Positions 20,700 through 32,500 of a stretch of 64,000 bases of DNA are shown here, piece after piece (within the stretch, counting starts at the first letter, position 1; each line of letters opens with the position of its first letter). A program made the translations under genes and the position numbers. This DNA is from Acholoe squamosa. Taxonomy: Eukaryota > Annelida > Polychaeta > Phyllodocida > Polynoidae. The DNA is taken from assembly GCA_949317995.1 (NCBI GenBank), contig OX439036.1, forward strand, positions 90,991,920 to 91,055,919, written 5' to 3'. A model generated the notes under the pieces. It did not search any database and was not told the origin of the DNA. It was given only the letters and a program-made list of their open reading frames with translations.

Positions 20700-23684
20700 T
20701 TTTTATTGCCATAGTGTTGGGACGTCGTGTGGTAGCTGTGGCTGTGGTGGTGGGCATAGTAGCAGTGCTCTATCGATGTGACTCCTCCTTCTCCTGCTGC
20801 CTCCTCCTGCTGCTGCCGGGAGTCACTGCCTCCTCTCTCCAGCACCTGCAGCTGCCCCCATGCACCTACCTACCCAGCAGTGCCTGCCAGCATGCCGCCC
20901 ACACTTCCCACCGCACACCCCCTCCACTGCCTCCAGCCGCAGTAGTATAGCACAAGAGGTATACCCAGAGAGCCTCTGAGTCTAGGTGTAGGAGGAAGGG
21001 GGAGCTTACAGGAGGAACGGATTGCAGCAGGCGCTTCTGGAGTACGCTAGTAAAAGAAGTAGGCCCTATCTCAGGAGGATCGACCCTTGGGTGGCGTAGA
21101 GTGCAGGTCCATATATCACCAGGGATATATCACAACCCGCCCCGTGCCGTGGTGGGGTGGGTAGTAAACCACACCTCAGGTACTGGAGGTGTAAGCGCAG
21201 TTGGGGTTGGGGTGGTTCAACCTGCCCTGCCTCCAACACACCTCCTTATCTGTAACAGGCATCGTGCACAAGGGATGCAATGTAATAACAGTCTGAGGCG
21301 GCAACAGGAGCGACTCACTGGCCGGTTTCTCCAACACTATGAGCTGCTCTCTACAGCAGACCGACCCTTCCCCATGTTGGTGAGTTGCTCCTCTGGCAGC
21401 AACATGCCATCACCACCGCTACTAGATGGTCGGACACTGCCTCCAATACCCCTATCGTCCCATCCCTCTGTACCCGATTGTGGTTCCTCCCGACTTCAGC
21501 AAGTCCCTACTTCCGGCTACCCTGTGACTTCCGGTGCCGACCACAACGCGTCATGGGACAGACAAGGGCATGTCATCAAGTGCCGCAACCGTCGCTGCTG
21601 CACGAGCGGCAGTGGCGGAGATTGGGACTGATATTGGAGCCATCTCACCTCTATCGTGCCTCATAGAGTGGCAGCATTGCTTGATGTGAGCACTGGCCGA
21701 TAAGGTATTAGACACCTGAAGGACTCAGGATTCCTTTGAAGGTCGGCCAGCCTTCACATATTCAGTACAAAACCATGAGGGACCTGTTCAGTGGTGCCAT
21801 ATTGCTGACAGACAGGTTGATCTAAGCCTACCCTACTACAAGCTGGAGCAGGGGCTGGAGGAGAGAGAGCCTCTATATCACCCATACTGAGCTGCCTACT
21901 GCTGCAGACCACTGTGAGGGTAGGCTGAAAGCTGTCGCCTAACCACATGGCACAGGACTAGGCTTTTACGGGACACCTCAGGATTTCTGGATTATAATGG
22001 TTCCACACCTATACATCATCAAGCAGCTTTCCTGCCTATGTGAACACAATAGGTAATAACATACCTGTTTTGAAATGAAAACCCCACATAAGCGGATTTG
22101 TGGAGTTAATGCTTTACCACCTACTCAGCAGCTCATTCCCAGCTCCTCCTTCTACTTGCCACAACCTCACAAGGTTACTCCTCCTCTCACCTCTTTACCC
22201 TGGAGTTGGTAGTGAGAGGGGTGGAGGAAACATTGGCTCAGAGAATGCTTCCTGCTGTGATAGATACCTACAGGAGGCCCTAGAGGAATTATCAGTCAAC
22301 ACCCTGGGTGTAAACCACCCTGGATCTTCACCTACAGATAAAGAGGGTACTTCTGTGTGGCAAAAAGGCTGTGTGTATATTGAAAAAATGCCTGTAGTGT
22401 GAAGGCGACGGTCATTAAAATCACATTCAATTTGATGGATAATAAATCGTCAATAGGTGTTATGCTGCAGTAAGTAGGTACTCCTTGAAGGATTATTAAT
22501 CACGGATGAATATTTGAGTACCTTAAGGCGCTTGCCAAGAATTGTTCACACCCAAATGAAATTGTAATGGCTCTAAATTAATTGGGACAGACGAGGGGCT
22601 ATTGGATTAAATGTCTTGATTGTGCATTGCATACGCATGTACCTAGGCCATGTAGGGGATATTAATCTACAAGCAGCGGAAGTCCATTGTCTGTTAGATC
22701 TCGGCAGTAGACAGGCAGAGGCCTATCAATCAGGTAGAGTTATGATGGCACACCTGCACAAAGGTCAAACAGCCCCACCCCTCCCTCCTCCTCCCACCCA
22801 GACATACTCCTCCCACACCTGAGATATACCACCCACAATTACAAGTGCTGGAGTACAGGGCAGGGATTGATGTATATCTGTCTCTTGTAAGCCAGACCCT
22901 GGAGAACCCAGATCCTACCCTGGAGGCACTACGCCCACCTCCCTGTGAACATATCAGGCAAGTATTGACCGTACAGAAGCACACAGTAACATGAAAGGAC
23001 TGTGGAGAATATAGATATGGATCTACCTAAATGTTTTGAACTGGTTTGAGGTATGTTTTGATCTAGATTGCAGGATATCACACAATGCTTCCAGTGCAAC
23101 AAATCTATTTTTCCACAGTCAGTTCCAGGTGTAAACGGATCACTATGACGAGATTGTTCCATGTGTAAGGCATGGGATTATCATGCTTGTTCAATATTGT
23201 GAAGGAAGGTTTTATGCAGGAATAACAAAACTAGCACATCGACTCAATCTCTTACATAAACAAACATTCACCTCTTAGACAGCACAAGCCCAAGCCTGCT
23301 GGGCCTGCTGCAATACATGTATATGGGTGTGGACGCCGTAAGGTGCAACAGTGGCCTTTAATAGTTCCCTGTAATCGCGGTGGCTATTGAAAGAGTTCAT
23401 AGTGTCAAGGGGGCTTATAATTGTTTGCAGTAATTCTCCACACAAGAGTTACACCGTGGCACATGTACCTGTGGAGCGTTGTGGTGGTACACAGTATTAA
23501 TACTGGGAGGTTGTCTATGGCGGCTACAGTGCATCCTGTCGAACGAGTGGTTGGTCAGCGTTCCGATTGGTGGCGTGACGGTTGGACAAGGGCATTTGGC
23601 GCGGTTCCAAGTGGGGGCTCCATGCTGCATTTGGTACCAGACTTAAAGCACTGAGTGGTACGCGTGTATATATAGACACGCGAC
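20700..23684. other. GC-richer region with possible exons, upstream of the KCNE-like gene
   Basis: Composition shifts toward coding-like GC and the stretch has several open segments (20714-20950, 21101-21631, 22100-22402, 22616-22735), some next to plausible splice sites. I cannot chain them in phase, and none shows a known domain. They may be exons of one host gene, 5' UTR exons of the gene at 23685, or chance. Confidence 0.3.
22802..22957 (+). CDS. Candidate internal exon of an unidentified gene
   Basis: A strong pyrimidine tract ending CCTCCTCCTCCCACCCAG (acceptor) precedes an open 156-base segment that ends CATATCAG before GCAAGT, a possible GC-type donor. One frame reads without stops, including EIYHPQLQVLEYRAGIDVYL and a TLENPDPTLEAL segment, which looks coding. 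The length is a multiple of three. The upstream open segment at 22616-22735 does not join it in phase, so the gene model is unfinished and the family unknown. Confidence 0.25.
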
Positions 23685-25331
23685 ATGGGCGGAATGGAGG
23701 GGAACGGACTCCGACAGGCCATCCATATAACCCTTAGAGGTCGATATAACATCACTTATTCCGGCACGCTCATTCTCCATGGCAACGTGACGTCACGTCT
23801 TGCCCCAGCTGGTAACGACGTGGCCTATAACAGTACTCAGGGGGACGAGGATACGTACGATGCCACAGGTGCCAGTTATTACGTCATAGCCGTCGTCATT
23901 GTCTATGGCATGAGCATTGTAGCTCTCATTGCCTCCCATATCAAGCGACGTCATGACAAAATCTCAGAGGACAAACAGATCGACAAATACCTCCACGACT
24001 TCCAGATTATTAAGGAAGTTCATGCCAGGGACCAATACAAAAACCTCAAAAAGAGTGTTATGCATAAGATAAACTGGGACCGTAAAAAGGGCACCCATCG
24101 GACGTTACAAAAAAGCATCCTGCCGCTGCTGGCTATCGGCATGCAGGTGGGTGCAAGCCGTCAGACCTCTATGGAACTAATACAACAACAGGAAGGATAC
24201 CACAAGGGGAAGCGGAAAGTCTACCCTGAAGGCCGGAAGCGGCATTCCGACCCGGATATCAGTGACATTGCAAAGCTTATTGAGGTGAACGACCCGCGTC
24301 CATTACGCGGTCGGCGACATTCATGTACGCCTTATTTTGACCAGGGGCAGCTGCCGTCCCTGGATCTTCTTACCATACCTGACACACAGTACTCACTAGC
24401 CGTACATAACACTGGGGGCGGGAACCCACTTGGTGGGCGCCTTAATCCCGACACGGCTTCAGCCCGCAGGTTAAGGTTCAGCAGTAGTGCTAGCGCTATG
24501 AGTGTTCTGGATCGTAGCCTGAATTCTATCTCTGAGCGGGAGGAGGACGAGGCTAGGGACATCACTCCGCCCCGCCGCCGTCCCTCCAGTGCCGGCAGTA
24601 GCCGCGAGAACAGCCTCCCCACACCTCACAGTAGCCTAGAACTTCCGGCCATCACCACCACCCCGCCTATCTCCAAGGCGGCCAAACTGCGCCGTATCGG
24701 CATCTCCCTGACGCCGCCCCCGGATCTATATCCGGAGGATGCCGAGGGCTCACCGCCAGTGCCGGGTAAGATCAGCGGTGCTTACGAGGAGGAGGATGAG
24801 GTGATCAGCGTCGTCGTCGACGACGTTTGGACGCGCGACGACGCGACCACCGCTGGTGACGTTCATGTCCCCACATACAATGACAGTTTTACGTCAGAGG
24901 ACGGCGATGACGCCATATCCGGCCCAGCTACGCCGCTCTACACCTCCTACCCAGTTAGCATCATGGTGGAGGCAGACGACGACGACGACGACCTAAACAC
25001 GGAAGACAGAGACTATCCAGAATGGCAACCGGATATGATAGAACCGGAAGAGCCAATCCGCCCATCGCTCTCGCGGCGGGGATCGTCGATAAGGGATGAG
25101 GAGGAGGAGTACCGGTTGACACCACAGATTCTGTTGGCTAGTATAAAGTTTACTGGGGACACCCTGACCCCGAACGGCAGTCCGCGCCGCAGCCGCAGCT
25201 CGTCCATAACTTCCATCATGTCCCGACGGGGGTCCAAGGACAGGCGGCGGTCTGCAGGATCCGGAAGTAGGGACTGTGACGGTATGGTAGAGGTCACTGA
25301 GGACAACCCATTACAGATTACATGTTTGTAA
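23685..25331 (+). CDS. KCNE-like single-pass membrane protein with long phospho-rich tail
   Basis: This 548-residue intronless frame starts at an ATG in good Kozak context (GACATGG), with an in-frame TAG 12 bases upstream. There is no cleavable signal peptide. The short N-terminal part carries three N-glycosylation sites (Asn 22, 34, 49). One membrane helix (about 65-84, YYVIAVVIVYGMSIVALIAS) is followed by HIKRR and an acidic DKQIDKYLHDFQ segment, resembling the layout of KCNE potassium-channel beta subunits (outside Asn-glycans, helix, S-x-KRR, then D-P-x-x-x-Y-I). KCNE coding regions are also usually single-exon. The difference is size: KCNEs have 100-220 residues, whereas here a cytoplasmic tail of about 460 residues holds basic RRHS/RRGS kinase-type sites, Pro/Ser-rich and acidic runs (DDDDDD), and ends ITCL, a class I PDZ ligand pattern. 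Role by analogy: a plasma-membrane subunit modulating voltage-gated potassium channels. Homology to KCNE is my inference from pattern only. Confidence 0.6.
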   Translation: MGGMEGNGLRQAIHITLRGRYNITYSGTLILHGNVTSRLAPAGNDVAYNSTQGDEDTYDATGASYYVIAVVIVYGMSIVALIASHIKRRHDKISEDKQIDKYLHDFQIIKEVHARDQYKNLKKSVMHKINWDRKKGTHRTLQKSILPLLAIGMQVGASRQTSMELIQQQEGYHKGKRKVYPEGRKRHSDPDISDIAKLIEVNDPRPLRGRRHSCTPYFDQGQLPSLDLLTIPDTQYSLAVHNTGGGNPLGGRLNPDTASARRLRFSSSASAMSVLDRSLNSISEREEDEARDITPPRRRPSSAGSSRENSLPTPHSSLELPAITTTPPISKAAKLRRIGISLTPPPDLYPEDAEGSPPVPGKISGAYEEEDEVISVVVDDVWTRDDATTAGDVHVPTYNDSFTSEDGDDAISGPATPLYTSYPVSIMVEADDDDDDLNTEDRDYPEWQPDMIEPEEPIRPSLSRRGSSIRDEEEEYRLTPQILLASIKFTGDTLTPNGSPRRSRSSSITSIMSRRGSKDRRRSAGSGSRDCDGMVEVTEDNPLQITCL

Positions 25332-26408
25332 TTTTCATGTGTATCCTTATACATCTGTATGGTAAGAACGCTGAAAACCCAAAGGTGAAGAAGATAACAT
25401 GTACCATGTTTCAAGGTGCCTTTGGGATCGTCATGATGACAACCCTGTAAGTCCCCGTGAGTGTCACCTACCTTGACTATAATAGCTGAGGGTCATTTGA
25501 ATTATTATAATATGTAACAGTGGCGCCACCTATCTTATTCAGTGTAACGAACTGGGGTCCACACAATTACTACATTATCAGCTTAAAGATTTCGACATTA
25601 CCAGTTCACAACCTTGGTCGTCAGTGGGACTTTAGGGTTTCTATGCTTTTCAGTGAACTGATAACCACGCCCACTACAATGATATATAGAGTATGCGGAT
25701 CGCGATTATACACAAGGGCAGTGTGCACAATCGATATATTACATGCATCTAGTGTTGACGCCTAGTGGAACGGCCATTGCTTAATCCGGCACCTGGCTAG
25801 ATAAGCACTGGTAACAACCAGCATGATGGGTACCGGGTGTTACATAATGTACCCAAAAAATTCTGCAGTAAATACAGGGAACCATTTAATTGTGTTATTG
25901 ACTTTAGTCATAACACATTCATATATATGGAAACTGCCGCACAGAACCACATTAGATTAAAGAGGGTTTCTGACAGACATAGGAACATAGACGAAAATCT
26001 GGTCTATAGTGTATTTCTGAACAATTGCCACCACAGCTAGGCCATGGTTGAATAATCTCTCTTTGACCTTATATGCATGCATTTAGTAAATAATATGCTG
26101 AACCAGGTATGACAAAATGGCTTAAACAGCTGGCTTTTGCACCTAAGAGATAGAGCATAGTCAGCTGTTCATTGGGGCTTGAAGGTGGGAGGTGGATTAC
26201 TGACCCTCATTGTTGGTGCACACAAACCATTAACCCATTAGGGGCTGCATAGAACTTCAACATTTTTTTCATTGAACTTATAAGCCAATAACAAGTAGGC
26301 CTGTGGCCTAGACTTAACCTTTATTGGTTAATAATGTATCCCGGGTGAACCCTATACGTATCTCTAAGGCCTGTGAACATGTCTCATGTTATGTCACCCA
26401 GGTATACC
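25332..26408. other. 3' flank of the KCNE-like gene; mostly non-coding
   Basis: No canonical AATAAA is seen in the first 300 bases after the stop codon. Dispersed repeat R3 copy 2 lies at 25730-25900. I see no further gene. Confidence 0.4.
25730..25900. repeat. Dispersed repeat R3, copy 2
   Basis: It is the same-orientation partner of 12890-13050: GACGCC(C/T)AGTG, GGCCATTGCTT, CAGCATGATGGG, and TGTACCCAAAAAATTCTGCA are shared with small changes. Confidence 0.6.
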
Positions 26409-26671
26409 TTAACCCTTTTAAAGGCTACATGATGCCCCCAGGCTCGTGTTCCTTGGTTGTCATCATGCATCAATGCAGTGCTTATGAATCTGTTCACCAG
26501 AACTGTATTTGAGCATCATATCGACCACTCGGCAGGGTATTCATTATTATCAATGGTGCTTCAGACCCATACAGTTGGCATAATGCTTGGCCACAGTCTA
26601 CGTTATTGTATCACAACGACCAATGGTCTTGTTCCAGTAATGAAATAAAGGATCCATCGTTAAAGGGTTAA
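26409..26671. mobile_element. MITE of the TTAACCCTTT family, 263 bp (best copy)
   Basis: TTAACCCTTTTAAAGG at the left is inverted at the right (GTTAAAGGGTTAA). If the TTAA is the duplicated target, the element itself begins CCCTTT, a layout typical of piggyBac-type elements. The interior carries the family core GTTGTCATCATGCATCAATGC and a degenerate inverted counterpart around 26505-26520. Confidence 0.6.
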
Positions 26672-27336
26672 GTGCTATCGTACATACATTTACATGTACA
26701 TAGGCCCAAGGAGTTTTGTATTTATGTTGGTGGTGGGTGCACCTGAGCGCAGACAAAGCGATTACAGTTAATGAGCTGAAAAGAGAGATTAGAGATACCA
26801 GAGGGAATTAATCAACGGTTAATTAGGACCACTTCTTCCACATATCGGATCACCTTTTTGTGGGGTGATGGGGTGCGGAACTGGGAATGGGCTTTGGCTT
26901 CACATGTTCATGTAGCTTAACCCACCTGCTTGGATTTTGCAGGCGAGGCAAATAGTTTAAAGCAAAGTACATAGCAAAATAAAAAGGGAAAAGTAAACAT
27001 TCCCCTCTAAAATCACACATCGCCTCCAACATTGTAGTATTTTAATCAGAAAAGTGGGATTCATACTAAACGCTGACCACAAATCCATAACTAGAGGACT
27101 CTGATGCACCTCCTCCCAGATCCCCCCCCCCTCCCCCATTCCTGAGTGGCATCTGGTGGGACTGAAGGCGTGGTCGTGTGAAGGTAGCCTTCTACCTGCT
27201 GCATACTCCATCTCCATCAAGGTTGTCTGTACTGATGGTACAGTGTGTCTACTGCTGTGTCATCATTCCGTCAGCATTGACACAGCTGCTGCACCCCGAG
27301 CTGCACCCCGAGCTGCTCAGAGCTGCTCTCACTCTA

Positions 27337-27566
27337 TTAAACCTTTAAGGGCAACATGGAGTTTTAATATATTATGTCGTAATGATGAATAAATACAACC
27401 CTGCCACTCACCAGGACTGTATTCATGCATCATGTAGACGCCATAGTGTTGATACAGACTCAGAGGGTCGACATGATGCACCAATGCATTCACCAGCACT
27501 GAAATGGTGCACCATGACGACCAAGTAACATTGAATTGGAGCAGCTATGCGGCAGCTAAAGGATAA
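27337..27566. mobile_element. MITE of the TTAACCCTTT family, second copy
   Basis: TTAAACCTTTAAGGGCAAC at the left faces GCTAAAGGATAAG at the right. The core has CATGATGCACCAATGC and GCACCATGACGACCAAGTAA in inverted arrangement. It is more diverged than the copy at 26.4 kb. Confidence 0.5.
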
Positions 27567-28732
27567 GTAGTATCTAATCCTACCAGTAGAATGAGTGACA
27601 CTAACCACTCTATACCCTCCCTCCCCTCTGATCGCTGCCCCCTCATCACTGATGTTCCCTTATCTATTCCACTTGTATGTAGCCCTCAGAAACAACCCCG
27701 GTGATAGTGACACAAAGCTACATATTGAATAACGTTCATCAGATTATAGGAATATGTTCCGACCTCATCAATATATTTCGTCCATATATGATAGGATTAG
27801 GCGTAATAGTGTGATATGTATGTGCTGTTATTTAATTCGAGTTATACATATTTTGCATTGACCACTGTAAATATACCAACATTTTGAATATTAGCTAGCA
27901 ATCACAAGTGGGCGTGTCTTCAGTCTATTTCATGTGATGATAGTGACCAAATTCGGAAAAGGATGAGGTCCAAGTTATTATTTGAGGTATATGAGATATA
28001 GAGTTACATTACCTGCAGAGTCATATCGGTGTATATCACAGAAATTGTGCATCGGCTGTTATAATTAATTTTGTACTACTGAGAAACGTCCCCCAGGAGG
28101 AGATTTCTCAGTCATGTTAATTAGCATTGTTAGGAAATACCCCAAGGTAGCATAAGATGGATTGGGGATCCATCTTCAAAACCATTATCACGCATCATAT
28201 ACATCACCTTCATCGATTTCCATGTATGATATCATTAAAGTTATAGAACTCCATGAAGATATATAGCATTTCTGTCATACAATATGTATCATTCAGAGGT
28301 CTGCAGGGAGAACAGGTGACATGGGTGTGTTCTTGTTAATGAGTCCAAACCTTATGTCTCCAAGGGCCACACAAGTCAGTAAAACATTACGCCCCTATCA
28401 CGTCATCATGCATGTATGTAGCCAGTCTATTTGCGAGGGCAGCATTCATGCATCATGCCTAGGGTTGATACACTATTCAATGGTTCGACATGATACAACA
28501 CTGCAATGCTTGCAGGTGGACTGGCCAGGAGGCTATTTCTTAATCACTGCAATCGTACACAGCCCTCCGAATTGAAATTCCAATGCCATTCCTATGAGAA
28601 TTTTGGTAAGACTTTGAGGGTGCAGTCGTAGTATGTTAAGAAAATACCCCCTGCTCTTCATAGATGCATCATATTGGTAAAGTAGCTTGACTTTAAGTCC
28701 ATAATTAAGGGTTAAGCCCATAAGGGTTAAGT

Positions 28733-30151
28733 GTGTTTCTGTGTTATGTATGGCTCGTATGCACTGTGGAGTGACGTTTTGCACTTTGAATTCCATAGTG
28801 CCATGTTTTACAGTATAGAAATAGTAACATGTTGGCATGTGCTCGGCGTTCTGTTTAGATTAAAACACAACCTGCTGTTAGTTCTGCGTTTTCTGACGTC
28901 AGCACATTTCTTCACTGTGATTTTGAGCCGTTCATTTAATTCACCAATGCATGCATTACCCTCGTTTTTCAATTAAGGATGGCATTTGAACAATCAGTGT
29001 TTTCAACAATGCAAGCTAAGTGAAATGATTAAAACAATATGTCGTGATATACTATAATAGTATATGATTTTGTAATGGGAATTTAGCAGGTAACTTATCT
29101 ATTAACTGGTCATTCATCAATACAAAATATAAAGGTTCATAGCTGCATGACTGATTTGAAAAGCCAAAAATAATTTCTTTTTAAAAGAAAGACAATCAAT
29201 TCCTAAGATTGTTGGTGTCTTTTTTCTCTCAACTGGTCGTTCTGTCTCACATTTAATTATTTACCTTTCTTTTGCTCCAAATAAGAGAAAGCTATTTTTG
29301 GCTGTCCAATGATAATGATGGCATCCTGAGTTCAGTAGGAAGGCAGAGAGTAAACCCAATACTGAGAGTGTTGTCAGTATAAGGTGCAGCCTGGTGACAT
29401 GATGTGTTGTGTATATAGACCTGGGTAGGTGCTGAGTAGGTGGCCGTGCTGGCACCCATTCAGCCGTTAACAGATAAGTGAGGACTATCCAGCCTGCAGT
29501 ATTGACCAGTCTCCTCTACTACTCCCTGGTGCGGTGGCACTAGAGACTATACCTTACTTATCCCAACCCTTATCTACTCAACGCTCCTCCGGTCACACAG
29601 AGTCCCATTCAAACAGTTATTGCTGTATCTAACTGATTTAATTTGTCCCTTATATGTTATAACACACTGCCAAGATCCACCCAAAACAACGCTAATTTAG
29701 CTATAAATAATTTGTTTATTTCTAGGAGTTTTGCAGAAAGGGAAAGAAACAATTTCGAAGTAACCCATCTTGCTGTGCCGAAGAGATAGCCAAATCATAA
29801 GCCCCTAATGCTTGTGTAAGGTTTTGCATGCCATAATGTTTAACTTGTTGAGCGTTAATGTAATGTTGGACATTGATGGATACCTATCTCCTGAGAATCA
29901 TCCAATAACACTTTTCAGCACTTACCTTAGTCTCCTCCATAATAGATCAACACTATCTATCATACTTCTCTCATGTTTCCGTATCCTTTAAGTAGCAGAT
30001 TATGCATACATTTTACCGATATCCCCATCTGACCTCCACCAAGCCTCTTGTCTACCGAGCCTCGTTAGTTCCCCTACAAAAACTCTGTGTCGGCTCCACC
30101 ACAAAGTGTGGGAGTCCCCAGCATCCCCCACCCCACCTCCGTCTCCTCCAG
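28733..30151. other. Non-coding stretch
   Basis: No gene is supported. A short GGGTTAAG pair at 28709-28732 looks like the end of another TTAACCCTTT-family MITE whose other end I cannot place. Confidence 0.4.
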
Positions 30152-30293
30152 GGTGTGGGCATCAACACCGGCCATCTTGATGATCTCTATTGACGCCTTC
30201 CACAATAGACCCAGCGCCGCCCATGCGACCAGAGCTATCGACCGCTGGGATCGAACAGCAGTATATCTTCCCCTCATCTATTCTTTATCACTT
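30152..30293 (+). CDS. Candidate exon of an unidentified gene
   Basis: A strong acceptor (ACCTCCGTCTCCTCCAG, ending 30151) precedes an open segment. One frame includes PAILMISIDAFHNRPSAAHA and a DRWDRTAVYLPLIY stretch. An antisense frame is open too, so strand choice depends on the acceptor. No domain is recognised. It may belong with the exon at 30546. Confidence 0.25.
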
Positions 30294-30545
30294 TGAGATT
30301 ATATATCTCCATTCTGCAAGCTCAGCAGATAGCCCCAAGGCATATCTGGGTGTTCTCTACTGTAACTGTTTCCCATGCCTATGTGTGGAGATTAAAGATG
30401 GGAGTTTATATAACTCAAACGTGATGTCCTTCGGTCCAGGCCCATTCCTACACCATCCCTTGATAATCAGGGAGAGTGGAATGGGACTTATTGATTCTAC
30501 TCTCGTTGGGGGGGGGGGGGGGCGGGCGATTTTAGCCTTTCCCAG

Positions 30546-30751
30546 GGACCCTCGCAGCATTTGGACACTATCCCTCACTTTCCTATGACAGTGTATGTAA
30601 CATTGGCATTGAAACTGCCACCCTGCTTCTGAACGACATATACCAGAGCCTGAACCATAAGGCCATTGTCTACTACTACCCTAGTCTCGGTCACAGCAAC
30701 CTTCTTGTGGGCCACTTTCGCGTGAGGCACTTCGGTCTACCGGTGACTTGA
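30546..30751 (+). CDS. Candidate terminal exon of an unidentified gene
   Basis: The segment follows a good acceptor (TTTTAGCCTTTCCCAG, ending 30545) and runs open for 67 codons to a TGA at 30749-30751. It is rich in conserved-looking residues (GIETATLLLNDIYQSL, AIVYYYPSLGHSNLL, GHFRVRHFGLPVT). Third positions are mixed and GC-rich, unlike the surrounding DNA. It would be a C-terminal exon. I do not recognise the protein and cannot connect it securely to the upstream candidate exon. Confidence 0.35.
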
Positions 30752-31050
30752 TCTGGTACATCCGGGGTGTACGTAGCTGTTGTGTATGCCCGATGGGTAC
30801 AGGCGGTCGACCGGGTTAACCAGGTCGGGGCACGTGAAAGTGGCCCATATCACAGGCCCTTGCGTCCCTTGCCATAAAACTTCTTACACGCAGCTCTGTG
30901 ACAGACATACATTTACATCACTGTACACAGCAGTTTATCTTCCATCCAAAGCCTCACAGAGCCCGGCACAGAACACCCTCCCCATACCCGAGAACTTACC
31001 AGTCTCCAGTCCTACAAAGCCCTCCTCCCCACCCTATTAAGGACATTATG

Positions 31051-31745
31051 CATGGCTGGGCTTCCACTAGGTCCTTTTATCCCAGATGAAGGACAGAGAC
31101 ATAGCCGAGGTCCTTTATCTAAGGGATAAAAGGACCGAGTGGAAGCCTAGCCATGTAGTATGAGGTTTATACCATGGTTTCCACCATTAAATTAAATATC
31201 TTTACCCTTTACAGCCATGAAATTGAATGACTTTTGTTGCGAGTCGATGTGAAGGGGCCAGTCCTATGTCATATTGGTTTCTTGTCAAGTCATCGGTATG
31301 CTAGCATATATCCTCAATTTCCACTGTAAATACAGCAAATCTGGGGCTGTTGTCAAGAGAACTGAACATCTATACAGCTATATTTAAGTCTCACAGGTGT
31401 ATAGGCCATGATGGGATATATATTCTTCTTCTCAATTTAGACATTTTCCGCCAACGACATCACTTGCCCATTGGTCGTCATGATGCACCAATGAAGTACT
31501 GGTGAGACTGCTCGCCATCACTTCATTGCAGGAATGCCGACACTACGATTCGATACAAGAAGCCCTTCTCGACGAGTCGACCGGACAGCGCGGACGCAAA
31601 ATGTTACGTCAACGTGTGTCCAAGAGGCATGGTCATAGTAGAACTGCTGGGAAGGAGTGCTCACGGCTGCGAGAAAACCCTCAGACCATATATGCCAATG
31701 TAACAAGTTGTACAAAAAATGTCCAAGATGCCTTTAGTGCATGCT
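31051..31745. repeat. Dispersed repeat R1, copy 2 (continuous)
   Basis: It opens with a hairpin (arms 31051-31082 and 31124-31153, GCTTCCACTAGGTCCTTTTAT) and continues through the two parts seen at 4276-4570 and 6650-7225. A fragment with the MITE core GTCGTCATGATGCACCAATG sits at 31474-31493, at the point where copy 1 has its palindrome array. The 3' part has an open frame of about 80 codons (31502-31747) equivalent to the one in copy 1; no protein family is recognised. Confidence 0.65.
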
Positions 31746-32329
31746 AAATACATGTCAGGGTTGGGCACCGCCAATCAGTGCCTAAACTCGATAACCATGG
31801 TATAAGGCGTCTACATGTGGCCAGTGTTTCCTCTCCCAGCCCACGATCAGCGTACACTGTACGCACTGCCGCCTATCATTACTACTCACAATTATACTTT
31901 ACACAGGCTGTTTCCAATCCAATGCCCCCAACCTTTACAACAGTGCGTTCAGGCAAGGCCTCCATCCCTCTCTATAATTCTTCCTCTGGCAGGCAAAGCT
32001 ATTTTCCCTCGGATAAAATGGAATGAAAGGGACCTCATGGGCGTTAATTACAAAGCCTCAATTGATTGCCCCTCTCTATTTCAAAAAGAAGAAATCTGGA
32101 AATAAAAGGAGACTAAACCGCGCTGGTTGGCAAAGGCGGGGTTTGGAGGGAGGTTCTGGAGGGGGTTGTTAGGGTGGCAGGCATGGCGGCAGCTCGTGTT
32201 GGTTGGTGGTCTGGTTGGTGATGGAAAGGACATTTGTTTGAAGGGCTAAGGTCGGCTGAATGGGGACGGGTTCAGTTTAATGAGGTACTTTGACGGGTAA
32301 CGCTAGTCTTATTGACATTTGGCTATTAT

Positions 32330-32500
32330 TGGCCAGTGTGAATTTCCCAATATGCAAAATAATGAACCAAACCGGCTAAGGCCATGTTATTCTAATAACT
32401 TGGATTACGGGATTTCAGACTCAACATTTTGGGCGGCCAAAGGGGAAAAAAGGTCCCCAGAAAACCCCAAATGTCCCAGCGGCCAAAGGCAAAAAAATCA
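32330..32500 (+). repeat. Diverged dispersed repeat R2, copy 2
   Basis: Inverted partner of 8380-8600; see the shared landmarks there. Confidence 0.5.
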
